DNA of 64,000 bases from Cellvibrio fontiphilus (GCF_035317345.1 NZ_JAYKTU010000004.1), one strand, 5' to 3'. Positions 1 to 10,286 are shown, counted from the first letter of the stretch. A program made the numbers and translations. The notes: a model not told the origin generated them from the letters alone.

Positions 1-1
1 T

Positions 2-3000
2 TTTTCCACCCGTATTCGCTTATTAATTCAGCAATTAATTGGTAGGGCAATTGGCTCGCAGGAATGTGAATTCACCACCTATTTTTCAGAATCTATCCTA
101 GCGCGGGTTTATCTGGTCTTTAAGTTGGATAAAAACCTGCCGGTACAGATTGATGTGACGGCTTTACAAGCAGGTATAGTTAATATCACCCGCTCCTGGG
201 AAGATTTTTTGCTCACTGCGCTGCAAGAAGCTCGCGGCGAAGAAGCCAGCGCCCAGTTGCTACGTGAATACCGCGATGCGTTTCCGTCAGGCTATCAAGA
301 ACAATATGACGCGCGCACGGCGGTGCAGGATATACAGATTATCCAGCAACTTTTGCAGCAGCTGACCGCACAGCAATCAACCCTTCAGGAATTTAAGGCG
401 CAGCAAACAACGCCTGCCGATAAACGCAGCCTGCGTCAGGTAGCACCTATCGCCCTGAGTATTTATCAATTGCGAGGGCAGGAGGCTGGTGCCAGTTTGC
501 AGTTCAGAATTTTTCATCCCGATACGACTCTGGCACTGTCCGATGTTATTCCAATATTAGAAAACCTTGGTTTTCGTGTCGTCAGTGAAACTGCTTACGA
601 TATCGCGAATAAATCGGGGCAACTGGTTTGGGTGCACGATTTCAAATTAGAGCACCAGGCACAATCGACGCTTGATTTCCCGCTGTTAAAAAACGTCCTG
701 ACGGATGCATTTATTGCAATCTGGCAGGGCGAGGCGGATGACGATACCTTTAACGCTTTGGTGGGCAATGTGGGTTTGCCCTGGCGATCAGTCGCCCTGT
801 TGCGGGCTTACGCCAGTTACATGCATCAAACGCTGTTTCCCCTCACCATTAACTATATTGCCAAGGCCCTGGTAAATCAGGCGAATTTAACGCGTCAGCT
901 AATTACTTTATTCCACACCAAATTTGATCCGCAGCATCAGGGCGATTCAACAGCGGCCGCTCTTGAACAAATTCGTGTGCGTATTGTGAGTGATTTGGAC
1001 CAGGTGCAAAACTTGAATGATGATCGGATTATCCGCCGTTTTATGGCGCTCATCGACAATAGCCTGCGCACCAATTTTTATCAGCGTGATGTCAGGGGCG
1101 GCTATAAACCTTATCTGGCAATCAAATTCGCCCCGCGCGATCTGGCAGAAATTCCTGAGCCTCGCCCGCTGTTTGAAATATTTGTTTATTCCACCCGCAT
1201 GGAGGGCGTGCATTTGCGCACCAGTCGGGTTGCGCGCGGTGGTTTGCGATGGTCGGACCGGCTGCAGGATTATCGCACTGAAATTCTTGGGCTGGTAAAA
1301 GCGCAGCAAGTAAAAAATGCGGTGATTGTTTCCAGTGGTGCCAAGGGTGGCTTTGTGTGCAAAAAAATGTTGCCTAACGCTACGCGCGAACAGCAACTGC
1401 AAGAAGCTATAGCCTGTTATCAATGGTTTATTCGCGGCTTGCTTGATCTTACCGACAATTTTATCGATGGTGAAATTGTCGCGCCGCGTGATGTGGTGCG
1501 CTACGACGAAAACGATCCCTATTTGGTAGTGGCGGCAGATAAAGGTACGGCGAGTTTTTCCGATATAGCTAACGCTATTTCCCTTGAATACAACCATTGG
1601 TTGGGCGATGCCTTTGCCTCGGGCGGCAGTCAGGGCTACGACCACAAAGGCATGGGTATTACTGCGCGCGGTGCCTGGATTTCGGTGCAGCGACATTTCC
1701 ATGAAAAAGGTATTGATGTGCAAACTGAGCCCATCAGGGTGGTGGGCATTGGTGATATGGCCGGCGATGTTTTTGGTAACGGCATGCTGTTGTCATCAGC
1801 AATTAAAGTAGTTGCTGCGTTTAATCACCAGCATATATTTATTGACCCAAACCCCGAGCCAGCCGCGAGTTTTGCCGAGCGGCAGCGTTTGTTTTTGTTG
1901 CCAAAAAGTACCTGGGCCGATTACGACAAAACCTTAATTAGCGAAGGGGGCGGTATATTTGAACGCAGTGCCAAATCCATTTTGCTCACACCGCAAATGC
2001 GAGCTTGCTTTGCGATAGATGCCACCAGCCTTACCCCGGCTGAATTTATTCACCAGTTGTTACAAGCACCGGTGGATTTGATCTGGAACGGCGGCATTGG
2101 CACCTATGTGAAAGCAGCCACAGAAACCCATGCCGAAGTTGGTGATAAAGCCAACGATAACCTGCGAGTCAATGGCGATGAGTTGCGCTGTAAAGTATTT
2201 GGTGAGGGCGGTAATCTGGGCATGACCCAGCGCGGCCGCATTGAGTACTGTTTAAATGGCGGCTCCTGTAATACCGATTTTATCGATAACGCCGGCGGTG
2301 TTGATTGTTCCGACCATGAAGTAAATATCAAAATTTTATTGAATGAAATAGTTGCCAATGGCGATCTAACATCCAAGCAGCGCAATCAATTACTCACAGA
2401 TATGACCGACAATGTGGCGCAGTTAGTGTTGTATAACAATCGCCGGCAGGTGCAAGCCATTAGTGTGGCGCAATCCGAGGCATTGGCGCGTAGCGCCGAG
2501 TATCGCCGCGTAATGAATTATTTGCAGCAGCAGGGGCGGTTGAATCGCAAGCTGGAATTTTTACCTACTGATGATGTGTTGTTGGAGCGCCAAACCCAGG
2601 GCAAAGGTTTAACTCGCCCGGAACTCGCGATTTTAATTTCCTACGCCAAAGCAGTGTTAAAAGAAGATTTAACACAAACCAGCATCGCAGATGATGATTA
2701 CATGGCGGCTTTTATTGAAACGGCCTTTCCGCAAAAAATTGTGCAGTTGTTTCCACTGGCATTGCGCAATCATCGTTTGCGCCGCGAGATAGTGGCAACC
2801 CAAATCGCCAATGATATGGTCAATACCATGGGGATTAGTTTTGCGCAGCGCTTGATGGAATCTACCGGGGCCAGTGTGGCAGATATCGCCAAAGCCTATG
2901 TGATTGCGCGGGATATTTATGCCATGCCTGAGTTTCTCGCTGCCTTGGAGCGCAGTTCAGCGAATATTTCGTCGGCACTGCAGTTACAATTGATTAACAG

Positions 3001-3667
3001 CATGATGCGTAAAATTCGTCGTGCTACCCGCTGGTTTTTACGCAATCGTCGCAGTTATCTGAATCCGCTGAACGAAGTGCAAATTTTTAGCCGTGGCATG
3101 ATGCATATTAATGAAAACCTGGAGCATTTATTGAGTGGTGAAGCGCTGCAGGAGTGGTTAGCCAACAGTGAACATTTGCGTACATTGGGCTTACCTGAGC
3201 CACTGGTTAAACGCGCTGCACATCCAGCTGATCTCTATTCCGGCTTGAGTGTGGTAGAAGCGGCGCGCATCGCCAATCAATCGGTAGATAATCTGGCAAA
3301 AGTGTATTTTGCATTGGGCAATCACTTGAGTTTGCCCTGGTTTGCTGCCCAGATTTCCAATTTGCCGGTGGATAATTTTTGGCAGGCCATGGCGCGCGAA
3401 ACTTATTTGGGAGATTTGGAATCGCAATTGCGCAACCTGAGTGTGTCTTTGGTCAGGTTCATGGATGGTTTTGAGAAGGTTGAGCAATTAGACGTTGAAC
3501 AATTAATAGCGCGGTGGAGTGCACAACATCAATTACTGATTGGGCGCTGGAAATCCATGGTGAATGAGTTGCAAGCAGTTAACGGCACCGACTTTGCAAT
3601 GATTGCTGTCGCGCTGCGTGATTTATTGGATCTTGCTCAGGCGACTCAACATTGTGAATCTCTCTGA
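2..3667 (+). CDS. gdhB: NAD-specific glutamate dehydrogenase, large type (5' end outside window)
   Basis: Catalyses NAD-dependent oxidative deamination of glutamate to 2-oxoglutarate and ammonia in the cytoplasm. The reading frame is open to the left edge: residues encoded from base 2 (RIRLLIQQLIG, ECEFTTYFSESILARVY) continue without a stop into the rest, so the TTG at 125 is not the start. Family members have about 1,600 residues; about 1,221 are present here. The catalytic core is recognisable by RVARGGLRWSDR, the lysine-containing SSGAKGGFVCKK segment, and VVGIGDMAGDVFGNGML for dinucleotide binding. The long helical C-terminal part is typical of the large (L-180) class. The gene ends in TGA at 3665-3667 and is followed by a 272-base intergenic region. 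Assignment is firm from conserved motifs; the symbol follows Pseudomonas usage. Confidence 0.95.
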   Translation, partial: FSTRIRLLIQQLIGRAIGSQECEFTTYFSESILARVYLVFKLDKNLPVQIDVTALQAGIVNITRSWEDFLLTALQEARGEEASAQLLREYRDAFPSGYQEQYDARTAVQDIQIIQQLLQQLTAQQSTLQEFKAQQTTPADKRSLRQVAPIALSIYQLRGQEAGASLQFRIFHPDTTLALSDVIPILENLGFRVVSETAYDIANKSGQLVWVHDFKLEHQAQSTLDFPLLKNVLTDAFIAIWQGEADDDTFNALVGNVGLPWRSVALLRAYASYMHQTLFPLTINYIAKALVNQANLTRQLITLFHTKFDPQHQGDSTAAALEQIRVRIVSDLDQVQNLNDDRIIRRFMALIDNSLRTNFYQRDVRGGYKPYLAIKFAPRDLAEIPEPRPLFEIFVYSTRMEGVHLRTSRVARGGLRWSDRLQDYRTEILGLVKAQQVKNAVIVSSGAKGGFVCKKMLPNATREQQLQEAIACYQWFIRGLLDLTDNFIDGEIVAPRDVVRYDENDPYLVVAADKGTASFSDIANAISLEYNHWLGDAFASGGSQGYDHKGMGITARGAWISVQRHFHEKGIDVQTEPIRVVGIGDMAGDVFGNGMLLSSAIKVVAAFNHQHIFIDPNPEPAASFAERQRLFLLPKSTWADYDKTLISEGGGIFERSAKSILLTPQMRACFAIDATSLTPAEFIHQLLQAPVDLIWNGGIGTYVKAATETHAEVGDKANDNLRVNGDELRCKVFGEGGNLGMTQRGRIEYCLNGGSCNTDFIDNAGGVDCSDHEVNIKILLNEIVANGDLTSKQRNQLLTDMTDNVAQLVLYNNRRQVQAISVAQSEALARSAEYRRVMNYLQQQGRLNRKLEFLPTDDVLLERQTQGKGLTRPELAILISYAKAVLKEDLTQTSIADDDYMAAFIETAFPQKIVQLFPLALRNHRLRREIVATQIANDMVNTMGISFAQRLMESTGASVADIAKAYVIARDIYAMPEFLAALERSSANISSALQLQLINSMMRKIRRATRWFLRNRRSYLNPLNEVQIFSRGMMHINENLEHLLSGEALQEWLANSEHLRTLGLPEPLVKRAAHPADLYSGLSVVEAARIANQSVDNLAKVYFALGNHLSLPWFAAQISNLPVDNFWQAMARETYLGDLESQLRNLSVSLVRFMDGFEKVEQLDVEQLIARWSAQHQLLIGRWKSMVNELQAVNGTDFAMIAVALRDLLDLAQATQHCESL

Positions 3668-3861
3668 TTGTTATAGCGATGATTGATATTGCGATGATTG
3701 ATCGATTTACTATTCAATTTTTATAAACAAAATTTTGCTTTCAATGTCTTTTTAAAAACATTTTGGTGATTTTTTTGTAAAAATTCACCAGGTTATTATG
3801 AATACGTATGCAGTTTTATGTGCCAGCCTGTTTTTTTTCAAGCCGATAGCAGACCATGTAC

Positions 3862-3878
3862 ATAAGCCTATGGCTTAT
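3862..3878. promoter_or_regulatory. Inverted repeat upstream of pullulanase gene
   Basis: A perfect 7-base inverted repeat, ATAAGCC-TAT-GGCTTAT, lies about 60 bases before the pullulanase start. It could be an operator or a short RNA hairpin. No known regulator box was recognised and no convincing -35/-10 pair was found nearby. Confidence 0.25.
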
Positions 3879-3939
3879 TTATGTGTATATACAGGCTATC
3901 AGTTTGACAGCCAATAATAATGATAACGAGGCAACTCCA

Positions 3940-6537
3940 ATGAAATCACGCAATGCCATAGTAGTGGCGGCGAGCCTATTGGCCATCACCACCATTTCGC
4001 AATACAGCTATGCCGATTGGTTTTTCCGTGGTACACCCAATAATTGGGCAGCTACGGCCATGACACAAACCTCTGCCACCAGTTTTGAAACCTGCCAGTT
4101 ATTCACCAGCGGCGATGCCAACGGCGCACCGCGTTTTAAAATTGATCGCTACGGCAATTGGGCGCAAAGTTTTCCGGCGACTGATTATCTAGTCAATGCC
4201 AATACCCGTTACAAAATTGCCATCAATACCAGCACTAACGCAATTAGCGCCCAAGTGGTGAGCAGTTGTGATGAGGGTGGATTTAGCAAAGTATTTCCAT
4301 CGCTCTATTTTCGCGGTACAGCCAATAACTGGGCAGCCACGCCTATGGCGCTGGTGGGCAATAATACTTGGCAAGTCACCGTGAGTTTGGACGGTCAAGC
4401 CAATCAGCGCTTCAAGTTCGATGTCTTTGGCAATTGGGCGCAAAATTATGGCGATACCAATGGCGATAAAATTCTCGATCAATCCGGTGCCGATATCTAT
4501 CAAACCGGCAGCGGCGATTACAAAATTACCGTCAACGATCAGACCCGTGCCTTCACGCTGGAAAAACTCGCCTGCACACAAAACTGTCCGGTGGAAGTGG
4601 CTTCTTTAGGTGCGGTATACACGCCTGCCAAAACGATTTTTTCTATTTGGTCGCCCGATTCTGCCAACGTCAAGGTCAAGGTAAACGGTATTACTCACAG
4701 CTTACAAAAAGTGCCTGATTTTAATGGTTACACCAATGTCTATCAGGTAGCGGTGAATGGCGATTTGCACCTTGCCGAATACAGCTTTTTAATCAATGGC
4801 ACCGAGGTGCGCGATCCCTACGGCAAAATGATTAAGCCACAAACCAATACCAATATCGTTATGGATACCAGCCGCACCCAATTAGCCGGTGGTTGGGCAC
4901 CGCGCCCGGCCTTGGTTGCGCGTGAAGATGCGATTATTTATGAAGTACACGTGCGCGATTTCACCATCGACCCAAGCTCCGGTGTGCTCACCAATAACCG
5001 CGGAAAATATTTGGGCATGGTGCAAGCAGGCACTGTGTTAAATGGCAGCAAAACCGGATTGGATCACTTAAAAGAATTGGGCGTTACCCATGTGCAACTT
5101 TTGCCGGTGTACGACTATGCCACTTGCGATGGCCTGCCCGATTCCGACCCCTGCTACAACTGGGGCTATGACCCGCGCAATTACAATGTGCCGGAAGAGC
5201 GCTATTCACAAACGCCATTGGATTATGAAAATCGCATGCGCGAATTTAAAACCATGGTGAATGAATTTCACAAAGCCGGCATTCGCGTGATTATGGATGT
5301 GGTATACAACCACACCTTTGCCAAAGAAATGTTTGAACCTATTTCGCCCAAGTATTACACCGCAACGGATTTATCCGGCACCGGCAACTCTATCGACGCC
5401 GATCAACCTATGGTGAGCCGTTTAATTCAGGATTCGTTGGAATACTGGGTGGAGGAGTATGGTATAGACGGTTTCCGGTTTGATTTGATTGGGATTTTTT
5501 CTTATGCCGAAGTAGAGAAGTGGGGGCGTTATTTAAACACCAAATTTGCGGATCGCAATTTGCTGCTTTACGGCGAGCCTTGGAACGGTTATGCCGGCGA
5601 CCCAAAAGAAGGTCAGCGTGTGCGTTATGGCACCACCCGCTTTATGGTGGAGGAGCGGGTAGGGGTATTTAATGGTGCTTTCCGCGATGCAATCAAAGGC
5701 AATAACGATGGCACCAGCACCGCCTACATGTTTAATAATTTAACGCCTGCCGATGGCGGTTGGGCGATTTACGATGGTCTGCGCGCATCGCCTTATAGCG
5801 CCAATGATTCGCGCAACGGCACCTGGTTTCGCAATTACAGCGCCGACCCGGAGCAGAGCATTAACTATATTTCTGCGCATGATAATTTTGGTTTGTGGGA
5901 CAAAATTTATTTAAGCCTTGCGAGCAACGTGGTGCAGAATTCATCGCATCACGTGCTGAGCCTGACACCGCCGGCTAATTTGGGTTATGCCAAACGTGTG
6001 GCGAATTTTGGTATGGGCATCATCTTCACCAGTCAGGGCATTCCGTTTGTGCACGCAGGCGATGAATTTTTGCGCACCAAAACCAACAACGAGCAAATGC
6101 ACATCGCCAGTGCGTGGAATTTTGGCGCCCATGGTGGCACTCACAATACCTACAACGCACCGGATGGTTTTAACAGTATCAAGTGGCAGAACAAAATCAA
6201 TAACGCTGCGACCTTTAAATACTTTAAAGATCTCATCAACCTGCGCCGCAGCCACGCCGGTTTGCGCATGACCACCAATGCCGAAATCGCCCAGCATTTG
6301 GCGGTAGCGCGTCCGGCTGAGTTTGGTGGAGAAGTGGTTACGGGGCATATCACCAGCCCGCGGGATAGCCATGAGTTGTTTATTGTGTACAACAGCGGCG
6401 CCAATCGTTTTGTGAATTTACCAGCGGGGGTATGGACGCAAGTAGCCAATACCACCGGTGCCACCAATCTGACAAACCTCAGCGCCATGGCGCAGGTGGA
6501 GGGAACGGCGGTCACAGTATTCCGTAAACCACGCTAA
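3940..6537 (+). CDS. pulA: Secreted type I pullulanase (GH13)
   Basis: Starch-debranching enzyme hydrolysing alpha-1,6 links in pullulan and amylopectin, probably exported. The chosen ATG at 3940 begins a signal peptide of about 25 residues (MKSRNAIVVAASLLAI to SYA) and follows a purine-rich stretch (GATAACGAGG). An upstream in-frame ATG at 3856 would bury that signal. Two similar N-terminal modules (FFRGTPNNWAATAM and YFRGTANNWAATPM, each ending in a GNWAQ motif) look like duplicated beta-sandwich starch-binding modules. The type I signature YNWGYDP is at about residue 406. GH13 region I is DVVYNHTF (about 453), the nucleophile is Asp515 in GFRFDLIG, the acid/base Glu546 in YGEPWNGY, and the third acid Asp648 in SAHDNFGLWDK. 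Length is 865 residues. It stands alone between a glutamate dehydrogenase gene and its own terminator. Confidence 0.92.
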   Translation: MKSRNAIVVAASLLAITTISQYSYADWFFRGTPNNWAATAMTQTSATSFETCQLFTSGDANGAPRFKIDRYGNWAQSFPATDYLVNANTRYKIAINTSTNAISAQVVSSCDEGGFSKVFPSLYFRGTANNWAATPMALVGNNTWQVTVSLDGQANQRFKFDVFGNWAQNYGDTNGDKILDQSGADIYQTGSGDYKITVNDQTRAFTLEKLACTQNCPVEVASLGAVYTPAKTIFSIWSPDSANVKVKVNGITHSLQKVPDFNGYTNVYQVAVNGDLHLAEYSFLINGTEVRDPYGKMIKPQTNTNIVMDTSRTQLAGGWAPRPALVAREDAIIYEVHVRDFTIDPSSGVLTNNRGKYLGMVQAGTVLNGSKTGLDHLKELGVTHVQLLPVYDYATCDGLPDSDPCYNWGYDPRNYNVPEERYSQTPLDYENRMREFKTMVNEFHKAGIRVIMDVVYNHTFAKEMFEPISPKYYTATDLSGTGNSIDADQPMVSRLIQDSLEYWVEEYGIDGFRFDLIGIFSYAEVEKWGRYLNTKFADRNLLLYGEPWNGYAGDPKEGQRVRYGTTRFMVEERVGVFNGAFRDAIKGNNDGTSTAYMFNNLTPADGGWAIYDGLRASPYSANDSRNGTWFRNYSADPEQSINYISAHDNFGLWDKIYLSLASNVVQNSSHHVLSLTPPANLGYAKRVANFGMGIIFTSQGIPFVHAGDEFLRTKTNNEQMHIASAWNFGAHGGTHNTYNAPDGFNSIKWQNKINNAATFKYFKDLINLRRSHAGLRMTTNAEIAQHLAVARPAEFGGEVVTGHITSPRDSHELFIVYNSGANRFVNLPAGVWTQVANTTGATNLTNLSAMAQVEGTAVTVFRKPR

Positions 6538-6567
6538 GCAAAAGCCTAATTGATTTTTATGACTAAC

Positions 6568-6591
6568 CCCGACATAGCTCGGGGTTTTTTA
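6568..6591 (+). terminator. Intrinsic terminator after pullulanase gene
   Basis: Stem CCCCGA/TCGGGG with a six-base loop is followed directly by a run of T. It lies about 30 bases after the pullulanase stop codon. Confidence 0.85.
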
Positions 6592-6831
6592 TTATTTTCT
6601 CTACAGCAATTGAATAGCCACTAAAAGACATGAAAAACTTCTTGAATGATCGACCGCTCGTTAATAGCCTTAATTAAGGTTATTCAATATTGTTTAAGAT
6701 CATTGAAAACAGAAAAGAATTTGCCTCCACTGGTTTGTCTACTAGTATCTCTCAGGTAAGAATATTTATTGTCTTGCTGGTTAGATTGCTGCGCATTTTT
6801 GGTGCAGCAATTGTTTTTTCAGGGAGTAGTT

Positions 6832-8844
6832 ATGTCCAGTCTTTTTACGCCAGCGGTCAAGTTGGCAAACACCATGTCCTTTTCCCACAAATTGCTCACC
6901 ATAGTTCTTATATTTCTGGTGCCATTTTTATGGTTACTGCATTTACAGTGGTCGCAGAGTAGCCGTGTATTGATTGCCGCAGAGCGAACCCAGACTGGGG
7001 TGGATTTGATACTGGCCGTTAAACCAATTGCCTTGGGTTTTGCCCAACATCGCGGCCTAATGGCTCAGTATTTGTCTGGCGCCAATGACAAAGCTGCAGC
7101 CTTGCAGGAATTAGAGCAGGAGTTGGATCAAAATCTTGCCGGCATTATTAAGCGTATTAACGAAACAACAGAGTTTGAAACTGAGCTGGGCGATATAGAG
7201 CAAGCCTGGCGCAACCTGAAATTAACCAGCATCGAAAAAGATGCGGCTAAAAGTTTTACTGCTCACACCGGTTTAATTGCGCGAGTGCATGCAGAGATGA
7301 CACTGTTAGTGGATTATTTTGATATTGAGCTGCAATCCACGCGCGATGATTACTACTTGTCACAATTGACGTTATTTCAGATTCCCGAATTACAAGAATT
7401 GCTTGGGCAGTTGCGTGGCCGAGGCGCAGGTGCCTTAACCGATCAGCAGGTCACTGCCGAAGAGCGTGCGACCTTGGTAGGGCTGCATTTTGGTATGCAG
7501 CGCACCCTGTCAGATTTTGAGCAACAGCTAGAGTTGCTAAATCACAACCGCGACCTCGCCAATCACTTTTCCAGTGCGGTAGAAAAATTCAAAACCGCAA
7601 TTTCCCTGCTCGATAATTTGCTACTGGAGGATGCACTCGCGATTGTCCCACCGCGTGTCACCAACACGGTATTTTTTTCCCAGGCGACGGCGGCTATTAA
7701 TGCGCTTGCGGCGGTTGATGCACTGGCCAGCGAACAGTTGCTGATGAGCGCTTCACTGGCGCGCGATCAAGCGGAAAATACCCGCCTTTTGTTATTGGTG
7801 GTGGCTGTGGCCTGTATTGCCTTGGGCTGTTATGTAGCCATGGGGATTCTGACGGCCTTGAATCACAGTGTGCATTCAGTTAACAACCTTACCCAGCAAT
7901 TAAAAAACGGTAATTTTTCCCAAACGCTCGCGGTTCACAGCCGGGATGTTATCGGCGAGGTGGCGCATAACCTGACTGCGATGGTGGGGCAGGTGGCGCA
8001 CTTGATTAATAACATCCAAAGCTCTGCGGATCAGGTCAATAAATTGTCGGTAGAGTTACAAACTGTCACAGATGAAACTAAAGGCGAGTTGGATCAGCAG
8101 AATAATCAAACCCAGCAGTCTGCATCGGCGGCAACAGAAATGGCGGCAACGGTGCGCGAAGTAGCGCGCACCTGTGTAGAGGCCAGTTCCGCCACCGATG
8201 TTGCACGGGATACAGCGCTGGAAGGGCGCATGCGTGTGAATGAGGCAATTGCGGCGATCAATCGTTTGGGCAGTGATGTCGGCGATGCAAAAATGATTAT
8301 CACCGAATTACAAGGCGATGTTGCCGACATCAGTGCTGTGCTGGAGGTAATTCGCAGTATTGCCGAGCAAACCAATTTACTGGCATTAAATGCAGCTATT
8401 GAAGCCGCGCGCGCCGGAGAGCAGGGCAGAGGTTTTGCCGTAGTGGCGGATGAGGTGCGCTCATTGGCAAAACGCACCCAGGACTCCACCGCTGAGATTC
8501 GCGGTGTTATTGAAAAGCTGCAACAGCGGGCAGGTAAAGCGGTGAATATTATTCTGCAGAGTTTTGAAGGTGCGCAGAATTCAGTGCAAAGTGCGGCCAG
8601 TGCGGGTGATTCGCTACAACAAATTGTGCAAAGTGTGGAAATGCTGCGCGATTTAAATACCCAAATTGCGACTGCGGCAGAGCAGCAGGCTGCTGTCGCT
8701 GAACAAATGTCGCGCAGTACACGCGAACTGGGTGACTCCTCTGAAAATATTCTTGATCAGGTACAAAAAACCTTGGGATACAGCTTGAATTTGCGGCAGG
8801 GCGCTGATCGCTTGTTGGAAAACACTCTGCAATTTAAAATCTGA
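6832..8844 (+). CDS. Methyl-accepting chemotaxis protein
   Basis: Inner-membrane chemoreceptor that passes a ligand signal to CheA/CheW. The start is set at ATG 6832, preceded by AGGGAG six bases upstream; an in-frame TTG at 6769 lacks such a site. A first membrane helix (residues about 25-45, LLTIVLIFLVPFLWLL) precedes a mostly helical periplasmic sensor of about 290 residues. A second membrane helix (LLLLVVAVACIALGCYVAMG) leads into a HAMP segment and the long coiled-coil signalling domain. The hairpin tip EQTNLLALNAAIEAARAGEQ is essentially the family consensus. Length is 670 residues. The sensor may belong to the nitrate/nitrite-sensing helical class, judged only from its helical character; the ligand is unknown. 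The next gene starts close behind. Confidence 0.93.
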   Translation: MSSLFTPAVKLANTMSFSHKLLTIVLIFLVPFLWLLHLQWSQSSRVLIAAERTQTGVDLILAVKPIALGFAQHRGLMAQYLSGANDKAAALQELEQELDQNLAGIIKRINETTEFETELGDIEQAWRNLKLTSIEKDAAKSFTAHTGLIARVHAEMTLLVDYFDIELQSTRDDYYLSQLTLFQIPELQELLGQLRGRGAGALTDQQVTAEERATLVGLHFGMQRTLSDFEQQLELLNHNRDLANHFSSAVEKFKTAISLLDNLLLEDALAIVPPRVTNTVFFSQATAAINALAAVDALASEQLLMSASLARDQAENTRLLLLVVAVACIALGCYVAMGILTALNHSVHSVNNLTQQLKNGNFSQTLAVHSRDVIGEVAHNLTAMVGQVAHLINNIQSSADQVNKLSVELQTVTDETKGELDQQNNQTQQSASAATEMAATVREVARTCVEASSATDVARDTALEGRMRVNEAIAAINRLGSDVGDAKMIITELQGDVADISAVLEVIRSIAEQTNLLALNAAIEAARAGEQGRGFAVVADEVRSLAKRTQDSTAEIRGVIEKLQQRAGKAVNIILQSFEGAQNSVQSAASAGDSLQQIVQSVEMLRDLNTQIATAAEQQAAVAEQMSRSTRELGDSSENILDQVQKTLGYSLNLRQGADRLLENTLQFKI

Positions 8845-8883
8845 ATGAATTATCCGGGTTCATTTTTTGTAGGCGGAGTTTGT

Positions 8884-9105
8884 TTGAACGCAATCGTAGT
8901 TAGTTTGTTTATTTCTGCCGAGGAATTCCAGCGTCTCTACCAAGGCAGTGCCAAAACCGTTCATGCACTCAGTGTGGATGGGCGCAATATCCGTTTTCCG
9001 GCCGCTATATTGCGGCCGTTTGTGCTACATAACGGTGTGAGTGGTACCTTTCAAATCAACTTTGATGAGCAAAATCGCTTTCAATCCATCCAGCGTTTGG
9101 GTTAA
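8884..9105 (+). CDS. DUF2835 family protein
   Basis: Small cytoplasmic protein of 73 residues resembling DUF2835, a family of unknown function common in Gammaproteobacteria. The segments FISAEEFQRLYQG, VHALSVDGRNIRFPA and the C-terminal FDEQNRFQSIQRL fit that family. The start is taken as TTG 8884 because AGGCGGAG lies five bases upstream and the resulting length fits. An ATG at 8845 immediately after the chemoreceptor stop would add 13 residues (MNYPGSFFVGGVC) that do not look like the family. It is probably cotranscribed with the chemoreceptor gene. Confidence 0.75.
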   Translation: MNAIVVSLFISAEEFQRLYQGSAKTVHALSVDGRNIRFPAAILRPFVLHNGVSGTFQINFDEQNRFQSIQRLG

Positions 9106-9216
9106 TCCCAATAGACAAATACCGGCCTTTGGGGTGATTTGAGGGGCGTAATCCAGTATCCTTGCGACCTGTTTTTAATCTCCCTTGAATCTCCTATTGT
9201 CCGCCAAGAGCCTGCT

Positions 9217-10245
9217 ATGTATCAGCAAATTCGCGATGTGCTTTTCCGCTTCGACGCCGAAACTTCCCATGAACTCAGTCTGGATATGCTTGGAGCTGCC
9301 GAGCGTTTACGCCTGCTTGGGCTTTTTACTGCCGAGGTGCCAAGTAATCCGGTACAGGTGATGGGCCTTACCTTTGACAACCCTGTGGGCCTGGCGGCTG
9401 GCTTGGATAAAAACGGTGATTACTTCAACGCGCTGGGCGCTTTGGGTTTTGGTTTTGTGGAAATAGGCACTATTACCCCGCGCCCACAGCCGGGCAACCC
9501 ACAGCCGCGCTTGTTTCGCATCCCCGAAGCACAAGCCATCATCAATCGCATGGGCTTCAACAACAAAGGCGTGGACCACTTGGTAGAACAGGTGAAGAAG
9601 CGCCGCTACAAGGGGATTTTGGGTATCAACATCGGCAAAAACGCGGTGACGCCGGTAGAAAATGCGGTGGACGATTACCTGATTTGTTTGCGCAAGGTGT
9701 ACGACTACGCCGATTACATCACCGTCAATATCTCCTCGCCCAACACGCCCGGACTGCGCAATTTGCAGTTCGGCGATTCGCTGTCACAACTCCTGGCGCC
9801 GCTCAAAAAAGCGCAGGCGGAATTGCATCAAGCGACCGGCCGCTATGTGCCGATTGCAGTAAAAATCGCGCCAGACATGGATGAAAGCGAGATCCACCAA
9901 GTTGCTGGAGTGTTGCTGCAAGAGGGCATGGACGGTGTGATCGCCACCAACACCACCATCACCCGCGTTGGCGTGGAAGAATACGAAAACGGCAATGAGG
10001 CAGGTGGTTTGAGTGGTTTGCCCGTGCGCGACAAAAGCACCTATGTAGTAAAAACCCTGAATGCGTGTTTGGGCGGCAAACTGCCCATTATTGGTGTTGG
10101 CGGTATTTTGGATGGCGCCAGTGCTGCCGATAAAATTCGCGCGGGTGCCAGTCTGGTGCAGGTGTATAGCGGGTTTATCTATGAAGGCCCGGCCCTTATT
10201 GGCCGTGCGGCGGAAGGCATTGCCAGTTATCAAAAAGGCCTCTAA
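9217..10245 (+). CDS. pyrD: Dihydroorotate dehydrogenase (quinone), class 2
   Basis: Fourth step of pyrimidine synthesis: oxidises dihydroorotate to orotate at the inner face of the membrane and passes electrons to quinone through FMN. The N-terminal amphipathic helix region MYQQIRDVLFRFDAETSHEL is typical of class 2 enzymes and supports ATG 9217 over an upstream in-frame GTG at 9139. Conserved segments include NPVGLAAGLDKNGD, FGFVEIGTITPRPQPGNP, NRMGFNNKGVD, the catalytic-serine segment NISSPNTPGLRNLQ, KIAPDMDE and the FMN phosphate-binding GVGGILDG. Length is 342 residues, close to the 336 of E. coli. It is monocistronic with a hairpin after it. Confidence 0.97.
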   Translation: MYQQIRDVLFRFDAETSHELSLDMLGAAERLRLLGLFTAEVPSNPVQVMGLTFDNPVGLAAGLDKNGDYFNALGALGFGFVEIGTITPRPQPGNPQPRLFRIPEAQAIINRMGFNNKGVDHLVEQVKKRRYKGILGINIGKNAVTPVENAVDDYLICLRKVYDYADYITVNISSPNTPGLRNLQFGDSLSQLLAPLKKAQAELHQATGRYVPIAVKIAPDMDESEIHQVAGVLLQEGMDGVIATNTTITRVGVEEYENGNEAGGLSGLPVRDKSTYVVKTLNACLGGKLPIIGVGGILDGASAADKIRAGASLVQVYSGFIYEGPALIGRAAEGIASYQKGL

Positions 10246-10266
10246 ATCAAGCGCGTTAAAACAACG

Positions 10267-10286
10267 AAGCCCGCAGTAGCGGGCTT
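10267..10286. terminator. Hairpin between pyrD and rmf
   Basis: Perfect 8-base stem AAGCCCGC/GCGGGCTT with loop AGTA, 21 bases after the pyrD stop. The T-tract is short (TTATTC), so termination on the plus strand may be moderate. It also lies downstream of rmf on the minus strand. Confidence 0.6.

Noticed and set aside
947..1723. 258-codon minus-strand open frame opposite the glutamate dehydrogenase gene
   Set aside because: Shadow of the conserved catalytic core on the other strand.
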